64,000 nucleotides of DNA from JAWKWH01 sp965204295 (lineage in GTDB: Bacteria; Pseudomonadota; Alphaproteobacteria; Rhizobiales; Rhizobiaceae): contig OZ241973.1 in NCBI GenBank assembly GCA_965204295.1, positions 2,914,001-2,978,000 on the forward strand, written 5' to 3'. Under the pieces are notes generated by a model. The model did no database searches and had not been told where the DNA came from. It saw only the letters and a list, made by a program, of their open reading frames with translations. Position numbers and translations under genes: made by a program. This document shows, piece by piece, positions 50,070-60,214 of the stretch (position 1 is its first letter; every line of letters starts with the position of its first letter).

Positions 50070-52046
50070 ATGCCGGAAATCGCAATCACGGAGAATCTCT
50101 GGATTCCACTCGCGGACGGCCGGCGGCTGGCCGCGAAAGTCTGGCTGCCCGCGGGAGCGGGTCCGGCGCCGGCGATTCTGGAATATCCGCCGTATCGCAA
50201 GCGCGACGGCACCGCTCACCGCGACGCCACGACCCATCCCGTGTTTGCCTCCCACGGCTACGCCTGCATTCGCGTCGATATCGCCGGAACGGGCGAATCG
50301 GACGGTGTATTCGACGACGAGTATTCCGAACGGGAATTGTCCGACGGCGAAGAGGCGGTCGCCTGGATCGCCTCTCGGCGCTGGTGCGACGGCAATGTCG
50401 GTATGATCGGCATCTCCTGGGGCGGTTTCAACGGTCTTCAACTGGCATTTCGACGGCCGGAGGCATTGAAGGCGATCGTGACGGTGTGTTCGACAACGGA
50501 TCGTTTTGCCGACGATATCCATTACATGAGCGGATGCCTGCTGACGGATAATTTCAACTGGGGCGGACAGATGAACGCCTATCAAACGCGCCCGCCCGAT
50601 CCGGCGCTGCGAGAAGACTGGCGCAAGCGATGGATAGAGCGCATGGATACGCTGCCGTTTCTGGCGGCGGAGTGGTTGCGGCGCCCCGCCCGGGATGATT
50701 ACTGGAAGCACGGCTCGGTTTGCGAGGATTGGCGGGCCATCAATGCGGCGACGCTGGCGGTCGGCGGCTGGGCGGACGCCTATGTCAATGCGCCTTCGGC
50801 GCTTGCCGCCAATCTGTCGGCGCCGGTCAAGGCGCTGGTCGGTCCATGGGAGCATAAATATCCGCATATCGCGCGGATCAACCCGGCCGACTTTCACGGC
50901 GAGGCGCTGCGATGGTTCGCCCGCTGGTTGAAGGGACATGACAACGGCGTCGAGAATCTGCCGGCCTACCGCGCTTTCGTGCGGGAACATGACGAACCGT
51001 CGCCCGAATACGGGCCGCATAAAGGCCGCTGGATCGCGGAACCCGAATGGCCGTCGCCAAACATATCCGACTACGGGCTGCATCTGAGCGAGGGCGGATT
51101 GGGCGATGCGGTCGGGCAGGGCGTGGCGCGCGTGTCGACACCCCAGCATGTGGGCCTGAACGCGGCCTGTTTCTGTCCGGGCATGCGGGTCGGTCACGAA
51201 CTGGCCGGCGATCAATCGCAAGACGATGCGCTGTCGGTTCGCTTCGATACGGAACCGCTCGCCGATGCAATCGAAGTCCTGGGCAGACCGGATGTGGAAA
51301 TCGCCTTCCGGGTCGATCGTCCGGTGGCTCAGCTTTGCTTTCGGCTTTGCGATGTGGCCGAAAACGGCGTTTCGCAACGTGTCAGCTACCGGCCGTTCAA
51401 TCTGAATTGTCATTCGGGTTTCAAGACGCCGGAGTTGCTCGTCCCCGGCAGATCGTACACGGCGCGCATTCCGCTCAACGAGTGCGCACACCGCTTTTCG
51501 GCGGGAAACCGTATCCGCCTCGCTGTTTCGACGGCCTATTGGCCGGTAATCTGGCCCTCGCCCGAGCCTGCGCGGGTCGAGCTCGAACTGTCCCGCTGCC
51601 GCCTGACGTTGCCGGTCAGAAAAGTCGATACGGAACCGGACCCGATGGCTCCGGCCCCGCCGCGCAATTTTCCGACACTGCAATCGGATGAAATTCGATC
51701 GCCCGACAGCCGCGCGGAACGTCGCGTCGAACCGGACGGAATGCGCGTGCTTGAGACATTCGATGATTTCGGTGCGACGCGCGACCCCGGCCACGGTCTG
51801 GAGGTCGGAAGCCATGTCCGGCAGCGTTTCGCGATCCATCCCGACGACCCGCTTACGGCGCGGCACGAAGCCGGATGGCGCTTCGAGTTCAGGCGGGGGG
51901 ACCGGCGGGTCGCGATCGACACGGAAAACCTGATGACCGCGACCGGGAACGAGTTCAAACTGGAGCGCAAGATTGTCGCCTATGAGGGCGGCGAGACGGT
52001 ATTTGAGAAGCAACAATCCGAAACGATCGGGCGTGGAACATTGTAG
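50070..52046 (+). CDS. CocE/NonD-family acylase/peptidase (alpha/beta hydrolase)
   Basis: 658 residues. The N-terminal alpha/beta-hydrolase domain has the nucleophile serine in IGISWGGF (about residues 113-120), the acid aspartate in GGWADAYVN and the catalytic histidine in GPWEHKYPHI; a jelly-roll C-terminal domain (from about 380) is typical of X-Pro dipeptidyl-peptidase/CocE proteins. These enzymes hydrolyse amide or ester bonds, such as cocaine, glutaryl-7-ACA or Xaa-Pro peptides. The start ATG follows CTAAGGATTC at the end of the transposase relic. No signal peptide. It is co-directional with deoD but separated by 158 nt, so no shared role is clear. Confidence 0.87.
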   Translation: MPEIAITENLWIPLADGRRLAAKVWLPAGAGPAPAILEYPPYRKRDGTAHRDATTHPVFASHGYACIRVDIAGTGESDGVFDDEYSERELSDGEEAVAWIASRRWCDGNVGMIGISWGGFNGLQLAFRRPEALKAIVTVCSTTDRFADDIHYMSGCLLTDNFNWGGQMNAYQTRPPDPALREDWRKRWIERMDTLPFLAAEWLRRPARDDYWKHGSVCEDWRAINAATLAVGGWADAYVNAPSALAANLSAPVKALVGPWEHKYPHIARINPADFHGEALRWFARWLKGHDNGVENLPAYRAFVREHDEPSPEYGPHKGRWIAEPEWPSPNISDYGLHLSEGGLGDAVGQGVARVSTPQHVGLNAACFCPGMRVGHELAGDQSQDDALSVRFDTEPLADAIEVLGRPDVEIAFRVDRPVAQLCFRLCDVAENGVSQRVSYRPFNLNCHSGFKTPELLVPGRSYTARIPLNECAHRFSAGNRIRLAVSTAYWPVIWPSPEPARVELELSRCRLTLPVRKVDTEPDPMAPAPPRNFPTLQSDEIRSPDSRAERRVEPDGMRVLETFDDFGATRDPGHGLEVGSHVRQRFAIHPDDPLTARHEAGWRFEFRRGDRRVAIDTENLMTATGNEFKLERKIVAYEGGETVFEKQQSETIGRGTL

Positions 52047-52204
52047 CGTTTTCCGCACGAAGCCGCGGAATTTCCGTCAGGTCCGGGTGACGGCATCGCC
52101 TTGCGAAATCGCCGTGGCCGCCATTGCGTCCGGCCGCGTCTCGCGCTTGCGTTCGACGTGAAGCCGATCGAAAGTGGGGAGATTCAAAATGGCGGGAGGA
52201 AAAC

Positions 52205-52918
52205 ATGTCGATCCATATCGGCGCGAATCCGGGTGAAATTGCCGAAACCGTGCTGCTGCCGGGCGATCCATACCGGGCGAAATGGGCGGCGGAGACGTTT
52301 CTGGACGACGTGAAACGCGTCAACGAGGTTCGCGGCATGCTGGGCTTTACCGGCGCCTACAAGGGGATGCCCGTGACGATCCATGGCAGCGGCATGGGCA
52401 TGCCGTCGCTGTCGATCTATGTGAACGAACTGATCCGCGACCATGGCGCCAAACGCATCATCCGCATCGGCTCCTGCGGCGGCATGGCGCCGCAGGTAAA
52501 GATCGACGATATCGTCGTCGCGATGACGTCATCGTCCGCCTCGTCGATGAACAAGATGATTTTCGGCGAAATCGAGTACGCGCCCTGCGCCGACTGGAAT
52601 TTGCTCCGCCTCGCGGTCGCCGTCGCCGAGGCGAGGGGCGTATCTCCTCATGTCGGCGGCATCATTTCGCAGGACGCGTTCTATACGCATCCCGAATATC
52701 CGCTGGATACGCTGATCGGGCACGGCGTTCTGGCCGTGGAGATGGAAACTTCCGCCCTCTACACGCTCGCCGCTCGCCTGGGCGCGCGGGCGTTGACCGT
52801 GCTGACGGTTTCGGACCATCTGAAGACCGGCGAGGAAATGCCGTCCGCGCAACGTGAAAGCGGTTTTTCGCGGATGGTCGGGATAGCGCTTGAGGCGGCA
52901 TTGGCCGATGATGATTAG
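52205..52918 (+). CDS. deoD: purine-nucleoside phosphorylase
   Basis: 237 residues from the ATG at 52205, after a strong site GGGAGGAAAAC. Hexameric DeoD-type enzyme: LLPGDPYRAKW (phosphate/purine loop), IHGSGMGMPSLSIY, IRIGSCGG, and the purine-binding EMETSALYTLAA. It splits purine nucleosides with phosphate into base and ribose 1-phosphate for salvage. Its last four bases overlap the end of the convergent hydantoinase B gene, leaving no room for a terminator between them. Confidence 0.95.
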   Translation: MSIHIGANPGEIAETVLLPGDPYRAKWAAETFLDDVKRVNEVRGMLGFTGAYKGMPVTIHGSGMGMPSLSIYVNELIRDHGAKRIIRIGSCGGMAPQVKIDDIVVAMTSSSASSMNKMIFGEIEYAPCADWNLLRLAVAVAEARGVSPHVGGIISQDAFYTHPEYPLDTLIGHGVLAVEMETSALYTLAARLGARALTVLTVSDHLKTGEEMPSAQRESGFSRMVGIALEAALADDD

Positions 52919-54486
52919 CCGGTCCCGCCCCATCCGCCGCCATTGGCCGTGCGGATCAGAATTTCGTCGCCCGGCTCGATGGCGACGCCGCTGATATAAT
53001 CGTAATCGGTTCTTCCCGACCGGGCGCTGCAAACCGTAATGCCGTTTGTACCGCCGGGTTCTCCGCCGTTCGCACCCCAGACGGGATGTCTGTTGCGGCT
53101 GTAGCCGGCCGAAAGCGCCGCACGCCCGCGCGGACGATAGCTGGTCTGCAACCCCCTTCCGCCCGCGTGCAGGCCCGCGCCCTCATGCGTCTCGTTCAGC
53201 CGCCTGTAGCCGACATCGATTCCGTAGCGGGATTCGCAGATTTCGACCGGGCAGTTGAACGTTTCGCCATGGCTGGCCGAATACATGGCGTCCAGGCCGT
53301 CGCGGTCGGCGGTCGCGCCCCAGCCGCCCATTTGCGGCTCGACCATGGTGTAGCGCCGACCGGTATCGGGATGCTCTCCGGCGATCACGGTGCCGCAGAT
53401 CGAGGCGAAGTGGCCGGCGGGCAAGCGCTCCGGCATGGCGCGGGCCATGCACTGCCAGAGCATGTCGTAGAGCCGGATGCGGGTTTCGAAATAGTAGCCG
53501 TGCGGCGCGGCGCCGGTGGCGTGGAAGATCGTGCCCGGCTCGGTGATGACCTCCAGCGGCCGAAACGAGCCCGCATTGGCCGTCAGGGTCGGATCGGTCA
53601 GCGCCTTGAAGATCATCTGCGAGGAAATGACCGCGCCGTCGCGGCTGGTGTTGTAGGGTGCGTCGCGCTGGGCCGGATTGCCTGACAGGTCCACGGTAAA
53701 CCGTTGCGATTCGATTGTGACGCCGGCGCGCCAGAGCGCGCCGTCATCCTGTTCCTCCTCGATCGAATATGTTCCCGGCGGCAGATCGGCCAGACCGGAA
53801 AGGCCGCGTCGCTCGCCCTCGGCGAACAGGGCGCTCAGCGCTTGCGAACAGGCTTCGATGCCGTGGGTTTCGACCAACCGGACGATCCGCGCGGAAGCTT
53901 TGCGCGATGCCGCGACCTGCGCCCACAGATCGCCGCGGACGAAGTCGGGCAGGCGGGAATTGACCGCGATGATGTCGAAAACGGATTCGATCGGTTTGCC
54001 GCGCTCGAACAATTTTACCGCCGGCAGGCGCAGCCCTTCCTGAAAAATCTCCGTTACATCGACCGCCATCGACCCCGGCGCCTTGCCGCCGACATCGCTC
54101 CAGTGGGCGATCGAAGCGGTCCACGCCACCGGTCTGTCACCGGCGAATACGGGCTGAGCAATGGCCACGTCGTTCAAATGGGTCACCCCGCCGAAATACG
54201 GATCGTTGGTGACGAAGATATCGCCCGGATTGATGGTCTCCGGCGGATTGAGCCGGAGAATGCGCCTTACCGCCTTGTCCAGTATACTGACGAAAGTGGG
54301 TATGCCGGCCCCGGAAGAGACGAGAGCGCCTTCTCCGTCCGTTATGCCGGTTCCGACATCGAGCACCTCGTGGATAATCGGGCTCATGGCGGTTTTCTTC
54401 AGCACCGCGAACATTTCATCGGCGGCGGCGATCAGGCTCGATTGAATGACAGAAATCGTAAATGGATCAACAGGTTTCGCCATCAT
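52915..54486 (-). CDS. hyuB: hydantoinase B/oxoprolinase family protein, second copy
   Basis: 523 residues, HyuB family. Landmarks TNDPYFGGVTHLNDV, AHWSDVGGKAPGSM, INSRLPDFVRGDLWAQ, and the C-terminal GGGGWGGTG-like tail (ANGGGWGGTG) match the 558-residue HyuB encoded 2 kb upstream. HyuB pairs with HyuA to hydrolyse a cyclic amide with ATP. Only one HyuA is present in this operon, so the two HyuB copies either share it or one has another job. It overlaps the M24 peptidase gene by 4 nt and is the last gene of the operon. Confidence 0.88.
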   Translation of the reverse strand: MMAKPVDPFTISVIQSSLIAAADEMFAVLKKTAMSPIIHEVLDVGTGITDGEGALVSSGAGIPTFVSILDKAVRRILRLNPPETINPGDIFVTNDPYFGGVTHLNDVAIAQPVFAGDRPVAWTASIAHWSDVGGKAPGSMAVDVTEIFQEGLRLPAVKLFERGKPIESVFDIIAVNSRLPDFVRGDLWAQVAASRKASARIVRLVETHGIEACSQALSALFAEGERRGLSGLADLPPGTYSIEEEQDDGALWRAGVTIESQRFTVDLSGNPAQRDAPYNTSRDGAVISSQMIFKALTDPTLTANAGSFRPLEVITEPGTIFHATGAAPHGYYFETRIRLYDMLWQCMARAMPERLPAGHFASICGTVIAGEHPDTGRRYTMVEPQMGGWGATADRDGLDAMYSASHGETFNCPVEICESRYGIDVGYRRLNETHEGAGLHAGGRGLQTSYRPRGRAALSAGYSRNRHPVWGANGGEPGGTNGITVCSARSGRTDYDYISGVAIEPGDEILIRTANGGGWGGTG

Positions 54487-55589
54487 CTTGAAGCGTTCGC
54501 CACATGCAGGTCACGCGACAGTTCCGACAGGATTTCAGGTCCGTCGGATCGCAGGATAACGATTTCTTCGAGGCGGATTCCAAAACGGCCCGGCAGATAG
54601 ACGCCGGGTTCGATGGAAAAGACCATTCCCTCATCCAGTACGGTTTCGGAAGTCGCGGTGATATAGGGCGGTTCGTGCACCTCGATGCCGATGCCGTGGC
54701 CGGTGCGGTGAACGAAACAGTCGCCGTAACCGGCGGCCGCGATGACGCCGCGCGCGGCCGCGTCGACCTCTTTCGCCAACGCGCCGGGTCTGGCGGCGGC
54801 GAGCGCCGCCTGAACCGCCTTTTCGACAACGGCGTGGACGGATTCATATCCTTCGGGCGCGTTTCCCACCGCCGCCATGCGGGTCATGTCCGACGGAAAG
54901 CCCCTGGACCTGGCGCCGGTGTCGATGACCACCGCGTCGCCGGTTTGCAGCGTTCTTTCGCCGGTCCGATGATGTGGAAAGGCGCCATTCGGGCCGCCGC
55001 CGACGATACAGAATTCAGTCCGGGCTCCCTCGGCGGCATGGGCGGCCCGGATTATGTCCGCGAGTTCGGTTTCGCTGATGCCCGGACGGAGCGCCGCGAA
55101 GGCGGCCCGCATCGCGCGATCGTCGATCGACGCGTTTTCCTTGAGAAGCCCGCACTCGGTCTCGTCCTTGCGCATCCTGAGCGCCCCCACGGTGTCCGCG
55201 GTGAAACCGGGCCGCGCATCGGGCAGGTTGTCGAGCAGAAGAAGGGCGAAATCCGCACGCATGGTCTCGTCGATGACGACGCCGCGAGCGCGGTCGGCGC
55301 CTGTCGCCTTCAGCGCCGCTTTCAGCGCCGCCGCCGGGCCGTCCGCGTCGGACCATTCGTGAAAGGCGATGTCGGTGCATTCCCTTGAATCTTCGGCATT
55401 GAGCGCCGGCATCAGGAAGGCTTCCCTTTCCGGCCCGATCAACAGCAGGCAGGGGCGCTCATCGGGATGCGGATGAAAGCCGAGCAGCCAATCCATGTGC
55501 GCACCGGGGCCGAGCGCGACGAGACCGGCGCCGGTTTCGGCCATGCGCTCGCGAAGCGCGGCAAGGCGACGGGACACGGAGACGGTCAT
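54483..55589 (-). CDS. M24-family metallopeptidase (Xaa-Pro aminopeptidase/creatinase-like)
   Basis: 368 residues from the ATG at 55589 (AAAGGAT upstream). Creatinase N-terminal domain (to about residue 135), then the pita-bread catalytic domain with the five metal ligands in VIDTGA, SDMTR, HRTGHGIG, SIEPG and RLEEI. It hydrolyses Xaa-Pro peptides or small amide compounds. In this operon, beside a racemase-like protein and hydantoinase subunits, it may finish the breakdown of the ring-opened product (inference). Four-base overlap with the HyuB gene downstream; 4 nt from the racemase gene upstream. Confidence 0.88.
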   Translation of the reverse strand: MTVSVSRRLAALRERMAETGAGLVALGPGAHMDWLLGFHPHPDERPCLLLIGPEREAFLMPALNAEDSRECTDIAFHEWSDADGPAAALKAALKATGADRARGVVIDETMRADFALLLLDNLPDARPGFTADTVGALRMRKDETECGLLKENASIDDRAMRAAFAALRPGISETELADIIRAAHAAEGARTEFCIVGGGPNGAFPHHRTGERTLQTGDAVVIDTGARSRGFPSDMTRMAAVGNAPEGYESVHAVVEKAVQAALAAARPGALAKEVDAAARGVIAAAGYGDCFVHRTGHGIGIEVHEPPYITATSETVLDEGMVFSIEPGVYLPGRFGIRLEEIVILRSDGPEILSELSRDLHVANASR

Positions 55590-55593
55590 GCGG

Positions 55594-56436
55594 TCATATC
55601 CTTTGCTCCCGGGCGTCACCCGGCGCCGCGCCGGGACCGGCTTCGACTACTATGCGATTGCCGAACGCTTCGCCCTCGTCGAAGCCGCCGAAGCGGGCGA
55701 TTTCCTCTTCAGGCGGCGCTTCGCACGACCATTTGCGGCTTGGCGTCCAACCGCACTGGCGCTTGAGAATGGCGGCATATTCGGCTCGTTTGAGCGCCGC
55801 CAGGGATGGATCGATCACAGGCACATCGAGTTCTTTTTCCATCTTTCGGTGGAATCCGATCTCAAGCGTACAGCCGAGAATGACCGCCTCGGCGTAGTCT
55901 TCCTCCACGGCCTTGCGGCCCGTCTCCGTCAAAAGACGGTTGGTGCGCGCGTGATCGGTCTGGAAATCGTTGACGCCAAGTTCGACGTGGTAGAATCCGC
56001 TCAGTCTGTTTTCGTGACCATGCTCGTGAACGGTCGCCTGCATCTGATCGACCCATTTGCGCCGGCCGACGATGACGCCAAAACGGTTGGCGAGGCTGGC
56101 GGCTATTTCGCACGATGAGTGACAAGGCGCCGTGACGATCATGTCGCCCGATATCTCGCGGGCATCGTGCAGCGCGGTGTCATAGAAGCAACCGATGGCG
56201 AAGGCATCGAAGTCCTCTTTCGCCGCCGCCCGTACGGCGCGAATGATGCCGCGTGTCACCATCGCCTCGTAGGAACGGAACTCGATGTGGGTAAATCCGC
56301 CGACATTCTCCGGCAGCGACGTAACATGAACTTCGGTTCCGGGCAGTTTGTTGGCGGCCGCCATGTCGGCGAAAACCTGATCGTAGCCGGATATCCCGAC
56401 CGGGTTGTGGTACATGATTTTCAGTGGTTTGGTCAT
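55594..56436 (-). CDS. aspartate/glutamate/hydantoin racemase-family protein
   Basis: 280 residues from the ATG at 56436 (AAAGGAG upstream). The two catalytic cysteines of the family are seen in IGCFYDTALHDARE and AVILGCTLEIGF, about 110 residues apart, consistent with a two-base racemase. Hydantoin racemases (HyuE) belong here and usually accompany hydantoin utilisation genes; maleate isomerase and Asp/Glu racemase are alternatives. The C-terminal 45 residues (ERRYAAILKRQ-like, then an acidic glycine-rich tail) extend past the usual family length. Flanked by HyuB and M24 peptidase genes. Confidence 0.8.
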   Translation of the reverse strand: MTKPLKIMYHNPVGISGYDQVFADMAAANKLPGTEVHVTSLPENVGGFTHIEFRSYEAMVTRGIIRAVRAAAKEDFDAFAIGCFYDTALHDAREISGDMIVTAPCHSSCEIAASLANRFGVIVGRRKWVDQMQATVHEHGHENRLSGFYHVELGVNDFQTDHARTNRLLTETGRKAVEEDYAEAVILGCTLEIGFHRKMEKELDVPVIDPSLAALKRAEYAAILKRQCGWTPSRKWSCEAPPEEEIARFGGFDEGEAFGNRIVVEAGPGAAPGDAREQRI

Positions 56437-56468
56437 TATCGATGCTCCTTTCCACCGGTTGGGTCCAT

Positions 56469-58130
56469 TCAAACCTGACCGTAGATCTCTTCGGCGCGCT
56501 CCCTGGAGATCAAACCGTTCCTGATGTCGGCGCGCACCGCGTCGCGGTCACGCTCCTTCGGGTCGCCCAATCCGCCGCCATTGCCGGTGACGACGCGAAT
56601 GACGTCATCGACATGCGTGGTCTTGCCCGAAACGAACGCGAACGTTTCCGGTTCGCCGTCCCTGGGGCGGAATTCGACATAGTTGGGAGAACCGTCGGAA
56701 CCGCCGTCGACACCCCAGGCCGGGAACCTTGAACGGGTATAACCGGCGGTGAGAAAGCCGTTATCGCCGCGCACACGGTAGTCCATGACGATGCCGCGGC
56801 CGCCGGTGAACCTGCCTTCGCCGCCCGGTTCCATGTTGAGCTCCATGCGGTCGACGCAAAGCCCGTTGCGCGCCTCGTTGATCTCGGCCGGACAGTTGAA
56901 GGTCTCGCCGTGAAAGCCGCAGAACATGGCGGAGTTGCCGTCGCCGGCGCGGCTGGCGCCCCAGCCGCCGAGTTGCGGTTCGATGATCGTGTACTGGCGG
57001 CCGGTGTCGGGATGGACGCCGCCGATGAACGTGCCGCAGACCGAGGCGAAATGGCCCGCGGCCAGCCGATCCGGCATATGCGGCGCAAGGCAGCGCCACA
57101 TGAGGTCATAAACCCGCAGTTCGATCTCGTAATAGAATCCGATCGGCGCGGGCTCCCTGGCGTGAAAGACCGAGCCTTCCCGGGTCAGCAGATTGATCGG
57201 CCGGAACGAACCGCCATTGGCCGGCGAATAGGCGTCGGTGAGCGACTTGAAGATCATCTGGGCGGCAACCATCACGCCGTCGCGGCTGGTGTTGACCGGA
57301 CTGCCCGCCTGATCCGGATTGTCCCGCAGATCGACCGTGAAATCGTCGTCGCCAATCGTGATCTTGACGTTGAACATGCGTCCGTCGTCCTGTTCCTCGA
57401 AAAGTTCAAACGTGCCTTTAGGCAGGTCGGCAAGAGCTTTGAGCGATGCCCGTTCGCCATGGTCCATGAACGAGATCATGGCGTTTTCGAAGGTTTCGAC
57501 GCCGTATTTTTCCGCCAGTTCGCGCAACCTTCTGTCGCCCACGCGCACCGAGGCGATCGCCGCCCAGACGTCGCCCTCCAGCACGTCCGGCATGCGTGAA
57601 TTGATCTTGATGATGTCCATCACCGGCTTGATCGGCTCGCCCCCGGAGATGATCTTGATCGCGGGAAGGCGCAGACCCTCCTGGAAAATCTCCGTCGCCT
57701 CGCCGGTCAGCGAACCGGGCGCCATGCCGCCGACATCCGAATTGTGAGCGATATTGGCCGTCCAGGCGATGACGCGGCCTTCGGCGAAGACCGGCATGGC
57801 GACGACGATGTCGTTCAGATGGGTAACGCCGCCATGGTAGGGATCATTGGTGGCGAACACGTCACCCGGTTCGATATCGCCCTCCTTGTCGAACTTGTCG
57901 ATAACGACCTTCACCGCCTTGTCGAGCACGCCGATGAAGGCTGGAATGCCGGCGCCCGAGGAGGCCAGTTCGCCCTTGCCGTCCATGATGCCGGTGCCCA
58001 TGTCGAGCACCTCGTAGATGATGGAGCTCATGGCGGTTTTCTTCATCGCCGCGAACATTTCGTCGGCGGCGGCCTGAAGCGAGTTCTGGATGATTTCCAG
58101 AGTGATCGGATCGTCGAAAACATTCGTCAT
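56469..58130 (-). CDS. hyuB: hydantoinase B/oxoprolinase family protein, first copy
   Basis: 553 residues from the ATG at 58130, preceded by GAGGAGCGGACAG. Landmarks: MSSIIYEVLDMGTGIMD, TNDPYHGGVTHLND, AHNSDVGGMAPGSL, GNGGGLGDP near the C-terminus, then a 30-residue helical tail lacking in the second copy. It should form the working enzyme with HyuA encoded 11 nt upstream, opening a hydantoin, oxoproline or similar lactam at the cost of ATP. Confidence 0.92.
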   Translation of the reverse strand: MTNVFDDPITLEIIQNSLQAAADEMFAAMKKTAMSSIIYEVLDMGTGIMDGKGELASSGAGIPAFIGVLDKAVKVVIDKFDKEGDIEPGDVFATNDPYHGGVTHLNDIVVAMPVFAEGRVIAWTANIAHNSDVGGMAPGSLTGEATEIFQEGLRLPAIKIISGGEPIKPVMDIIKINSRMPDVLEGDVWAAIASVRVGDRRLRELAEKYGVETFENAMISFMDHGERASLKALADLPKGTFELFEEQDDGRMFNVKITIGDDDFTVDLRDNPDQAGSPVNTSRDGVMVAAQMIFKSLTDAYSPANGGSFRPINLLTREGSVFHAREPAPIGFYYEIELRVYDLMWRCLAPHMPDRLAAGHFASVCGTFIGGVHPDTGRQYTIIEPQLGGWGASRAGDGNSAMFCGFHGETFNCPAEINEARNGLCVDRMELNMEPGGEGRFTGGRGIVMDYRVRGDNGFLTAGYTRSRFPAWGVDGGSDGSPNYVEFRPRDGEPETFAFVSGKTTHVDDVIRVVTGNGGGLGDPKERDRDAVRADIRNGLISRERAEEIYGQV

Positions 58131-58141
58131 CTGTCCGCTCC

Positions 58142-60214
58142 TCAATTCGCCGTCTCGATGTGGATATTGCCGTAGCCGTCGACTTCGGCCCGGTTGCCCG
58201 GATGCAAAACGACCGTCGTTCCCGGATCCTCGACGATTGCCGGACCTTCTGTCTTCATGCCCGGATTCAACTTCGCGCCATCGAAGATTTCAGCGGGATG
58301 GACGCCTTCCAGCGCGAAGTCGACCTTGCGGACCCCCTTGCGCGCCGATGAGGCGTCCGCCGGCCCGAGCGCATGCCGCTTCATCGTCAGTTTGCCGACT
58401 TCCGCCGAGGCGATCAGATGTATACCGACCATTTCGACCGGCGCATCGAGCCGGTAGGTGTATTCCCGCTCATAGGCGTGGTGAAAATCGGCCTCGATTT
58501 TCTTCAGATTGTCCGCTCCGACAGGGCCGTCGAGCGGAACCTCGGTAGTGTGTTCCTGATTCCGGTATCGGAACTTGCCGAAACGAAGGAACCCGATGCG
58601 ATCGGAGGCGATGCCTTCGTCGCCGAATTGCTTCGTCGCGACGGCTTCGGTCTCGGCGAAGGTCCGCTCGATCGCGCCTTCGGATCCTTCAGCCAGATCA
58701 ATCAGCCTGGTAACGAAATAATCGCGGCGCAGATCCGACATCATCATGCCCCAGGCCGAGAAAACCGGCGCACCGGCGGGGACAACGACTTTTTTCACCC
58801 CGAGTTCCGAAGCAAGCGCCATGGCGTGCATCGCGCCGCCGCCGCCGAAGGCGACAAGCGTGAAATCGCGCGGGTCGAAACCGCGATTGAGCGACACCAG
58901 TTTAAGCGCGTTGACCATGTTGTTGTTGGCGATGCGGACGATGCCGCGCGCGGCTTCATCCGCATCGACGCCAAGTTTTTCGCCGACCGCCTTGATGACG
59001 GTCTCCACGGATGCCATGTCGGCATCGACTTCGCCGCCGCAAAAATAGTCCTTGTTGATGCGGCCGAGCCACAGGTTGGCGTCGGTGGTCGTCGCTTCGG
59101 TTCCGCCCTTGCCATATGCCGCCGGGCCGGGCAGGGCGCCGGCGGACCGCGGGCCGACATGCAGCTTGCCGAAATCGTCGACCCACGCAATCGAGCCGCC
59201 GCCGTTGCCGATCTCGACCAGATCGACCACGGGCACCATGATCGGATATCCGGCGGACGTCCGGTCACGTTCGATCCAGTAGTCCGTCATGATCCTGACC
59301 CGCCCGTTCTCGATCAGTGAGCACTTTGCCGTCGTGCCGCCGATATCAAGCGCGAGCACATCGGGTTCGCCAATCAGACGGCCAAGCTCCGCCGCGCCCC
59401 AGAAGCCCGAAGCCGGCCCGGACTCGACCATGGCGATGGGAATGCGCGAGACCGATTCAAGCGAGTCGACGCCGCAGTTGGACTGCATGATGTAAGGGCT
59501 TCCCTTGAAGCCCCTGGCCTTCAGCCCATCATCGAGGCGGCTCAGATAGCGTCCGGCGGCGGGCTGAACGTAGGCGGAAAGCACCGTGGTGCTGGTGCGC
59601 TCATATTCGCGCCATTCGCGCGTGATCTGGTGCGACGACACCGCCGGGATTTTCGGCCACAGTTCGCGCAGTTCGGCCATCGCCGCCTGTTCATGCGACG
59701 GGTCGGCATAGGAATGCAGAAAGCATATTGCGATCGCTTCAACGCCTTCCCTTTTGAAGTCATCGAGAATGCCGGGCAGGGGAGCCAGATCGAGCGGCGT
59801 CGTTTCCTCGCCCTTGTAGCTCATACGGCCGGGCAGTTCGCGGCGCAGATAGCGGGGAACAAACGGTTTTGGCTTTTCGTAGTGCAGGTTGAAGAAATCC
59901 GGCCGGTTGCCGCGGGCGATTTCCAGCGTATCGCGGAAGCCCTCGGTGGTGATCAGACCGACCGTGACGCCCTTACGCTCGGTCAACGCATTGATGACCA
60001 CGGTGGCGCCGTGGGCGAGGAAATCGACGGCGGACGGGTCCACATCGCCTTTTTCCAGCACATTCAGAACGCCGCGCTCGAAATCCGGCGGGGTTGTGTC
60101 CGTTTTTGCTGTCGTGACTTTGGATTCGCCGGTGGCGGAATCGATTTCGAAGCAAACCAGATCGGTGAAGGTTCCGCCAACGTCGGTTGCAACGCGGATG
60201 GTTTTGTCAGACAC
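58142..60214 (-). CDS. hyuA: hydantoinase A/oxoprolinase family ATPase
   Basis: 690 residues, full-length HyuA. The GTG start at 60214 overlaps the stop of the GAF gene. ASKHA nucleotide-binding motifs are ATDVGGTFTD (residues 9-18) and LALDIGGTTAK; further family blocks are HGATVVINALTERKG and LVAFGGGGAMHA. It phosphorylates or activates the ring substrate so that HyuB can complete the hydrolysis. Compared with the 512-residue relative at 1.6 kb it keeps the complete C-terminal domain. The operon context with a dipeptide-type importer suggests an imported cyclic or N-blocked amino acid derivative. Confidence 0.92.
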   Translation of the reverse strand: MSDKTIRVATDVGGTFTDLVCFEIDSATGESKVTTAKTDTTPPDFERGVLNVLEKGDVDPSAVDFLAHGATVVINALTERKGVTVGLITTEGFRDTLEIARGNRPDFFNLHYEKPKPFVPRYLRRELPGRMSYKGEETTPLDLAPLPGILDDFKREGVEAIAICFLHSYADPSHEQAAMAELRELWPKIPAVSSHQITREWREYERTSTTVLSAYVQPAAGRYLSRLDDGLKARGFKGSPYIMQSNCGVDSLESVSRIPIAMVESGPASGFWGAAELGRLIGEPDVLALDIGGTTAKCSLIENGRVRIMTDYWIERDRTSAGYPIMVPVVDLVEIGNGGGSIAWVDDFGKLHVGPRSAGALPGPAAYGKGGTEATTTDANLWLGRINKDYFCGGEVDADMASVETVIKAVGEKLGVDADEAARGIVRIANNNMVNALKLVSLNRGFDPRDFTLVAFGGGGAMHAMALASELGVKKVVVPAGAPVFSAWGMMMSDLRRDYFVTRLIDLAEGSEGAIERTFAETEAVATKQFGDEGIASDRIGFLRFGKFRYRNQEHTTEVPLDGPVGADNLKKIEADFHHAYEREYTYRLDAPVEMVGIHLIASAEVGKLTMKRHALGPADASSARKGVRKVDFALEGVHPAEIFDGAKLNPGMKTEGPAIVEDPGTTVVLHPGNRAEVDGYGNIHIETAN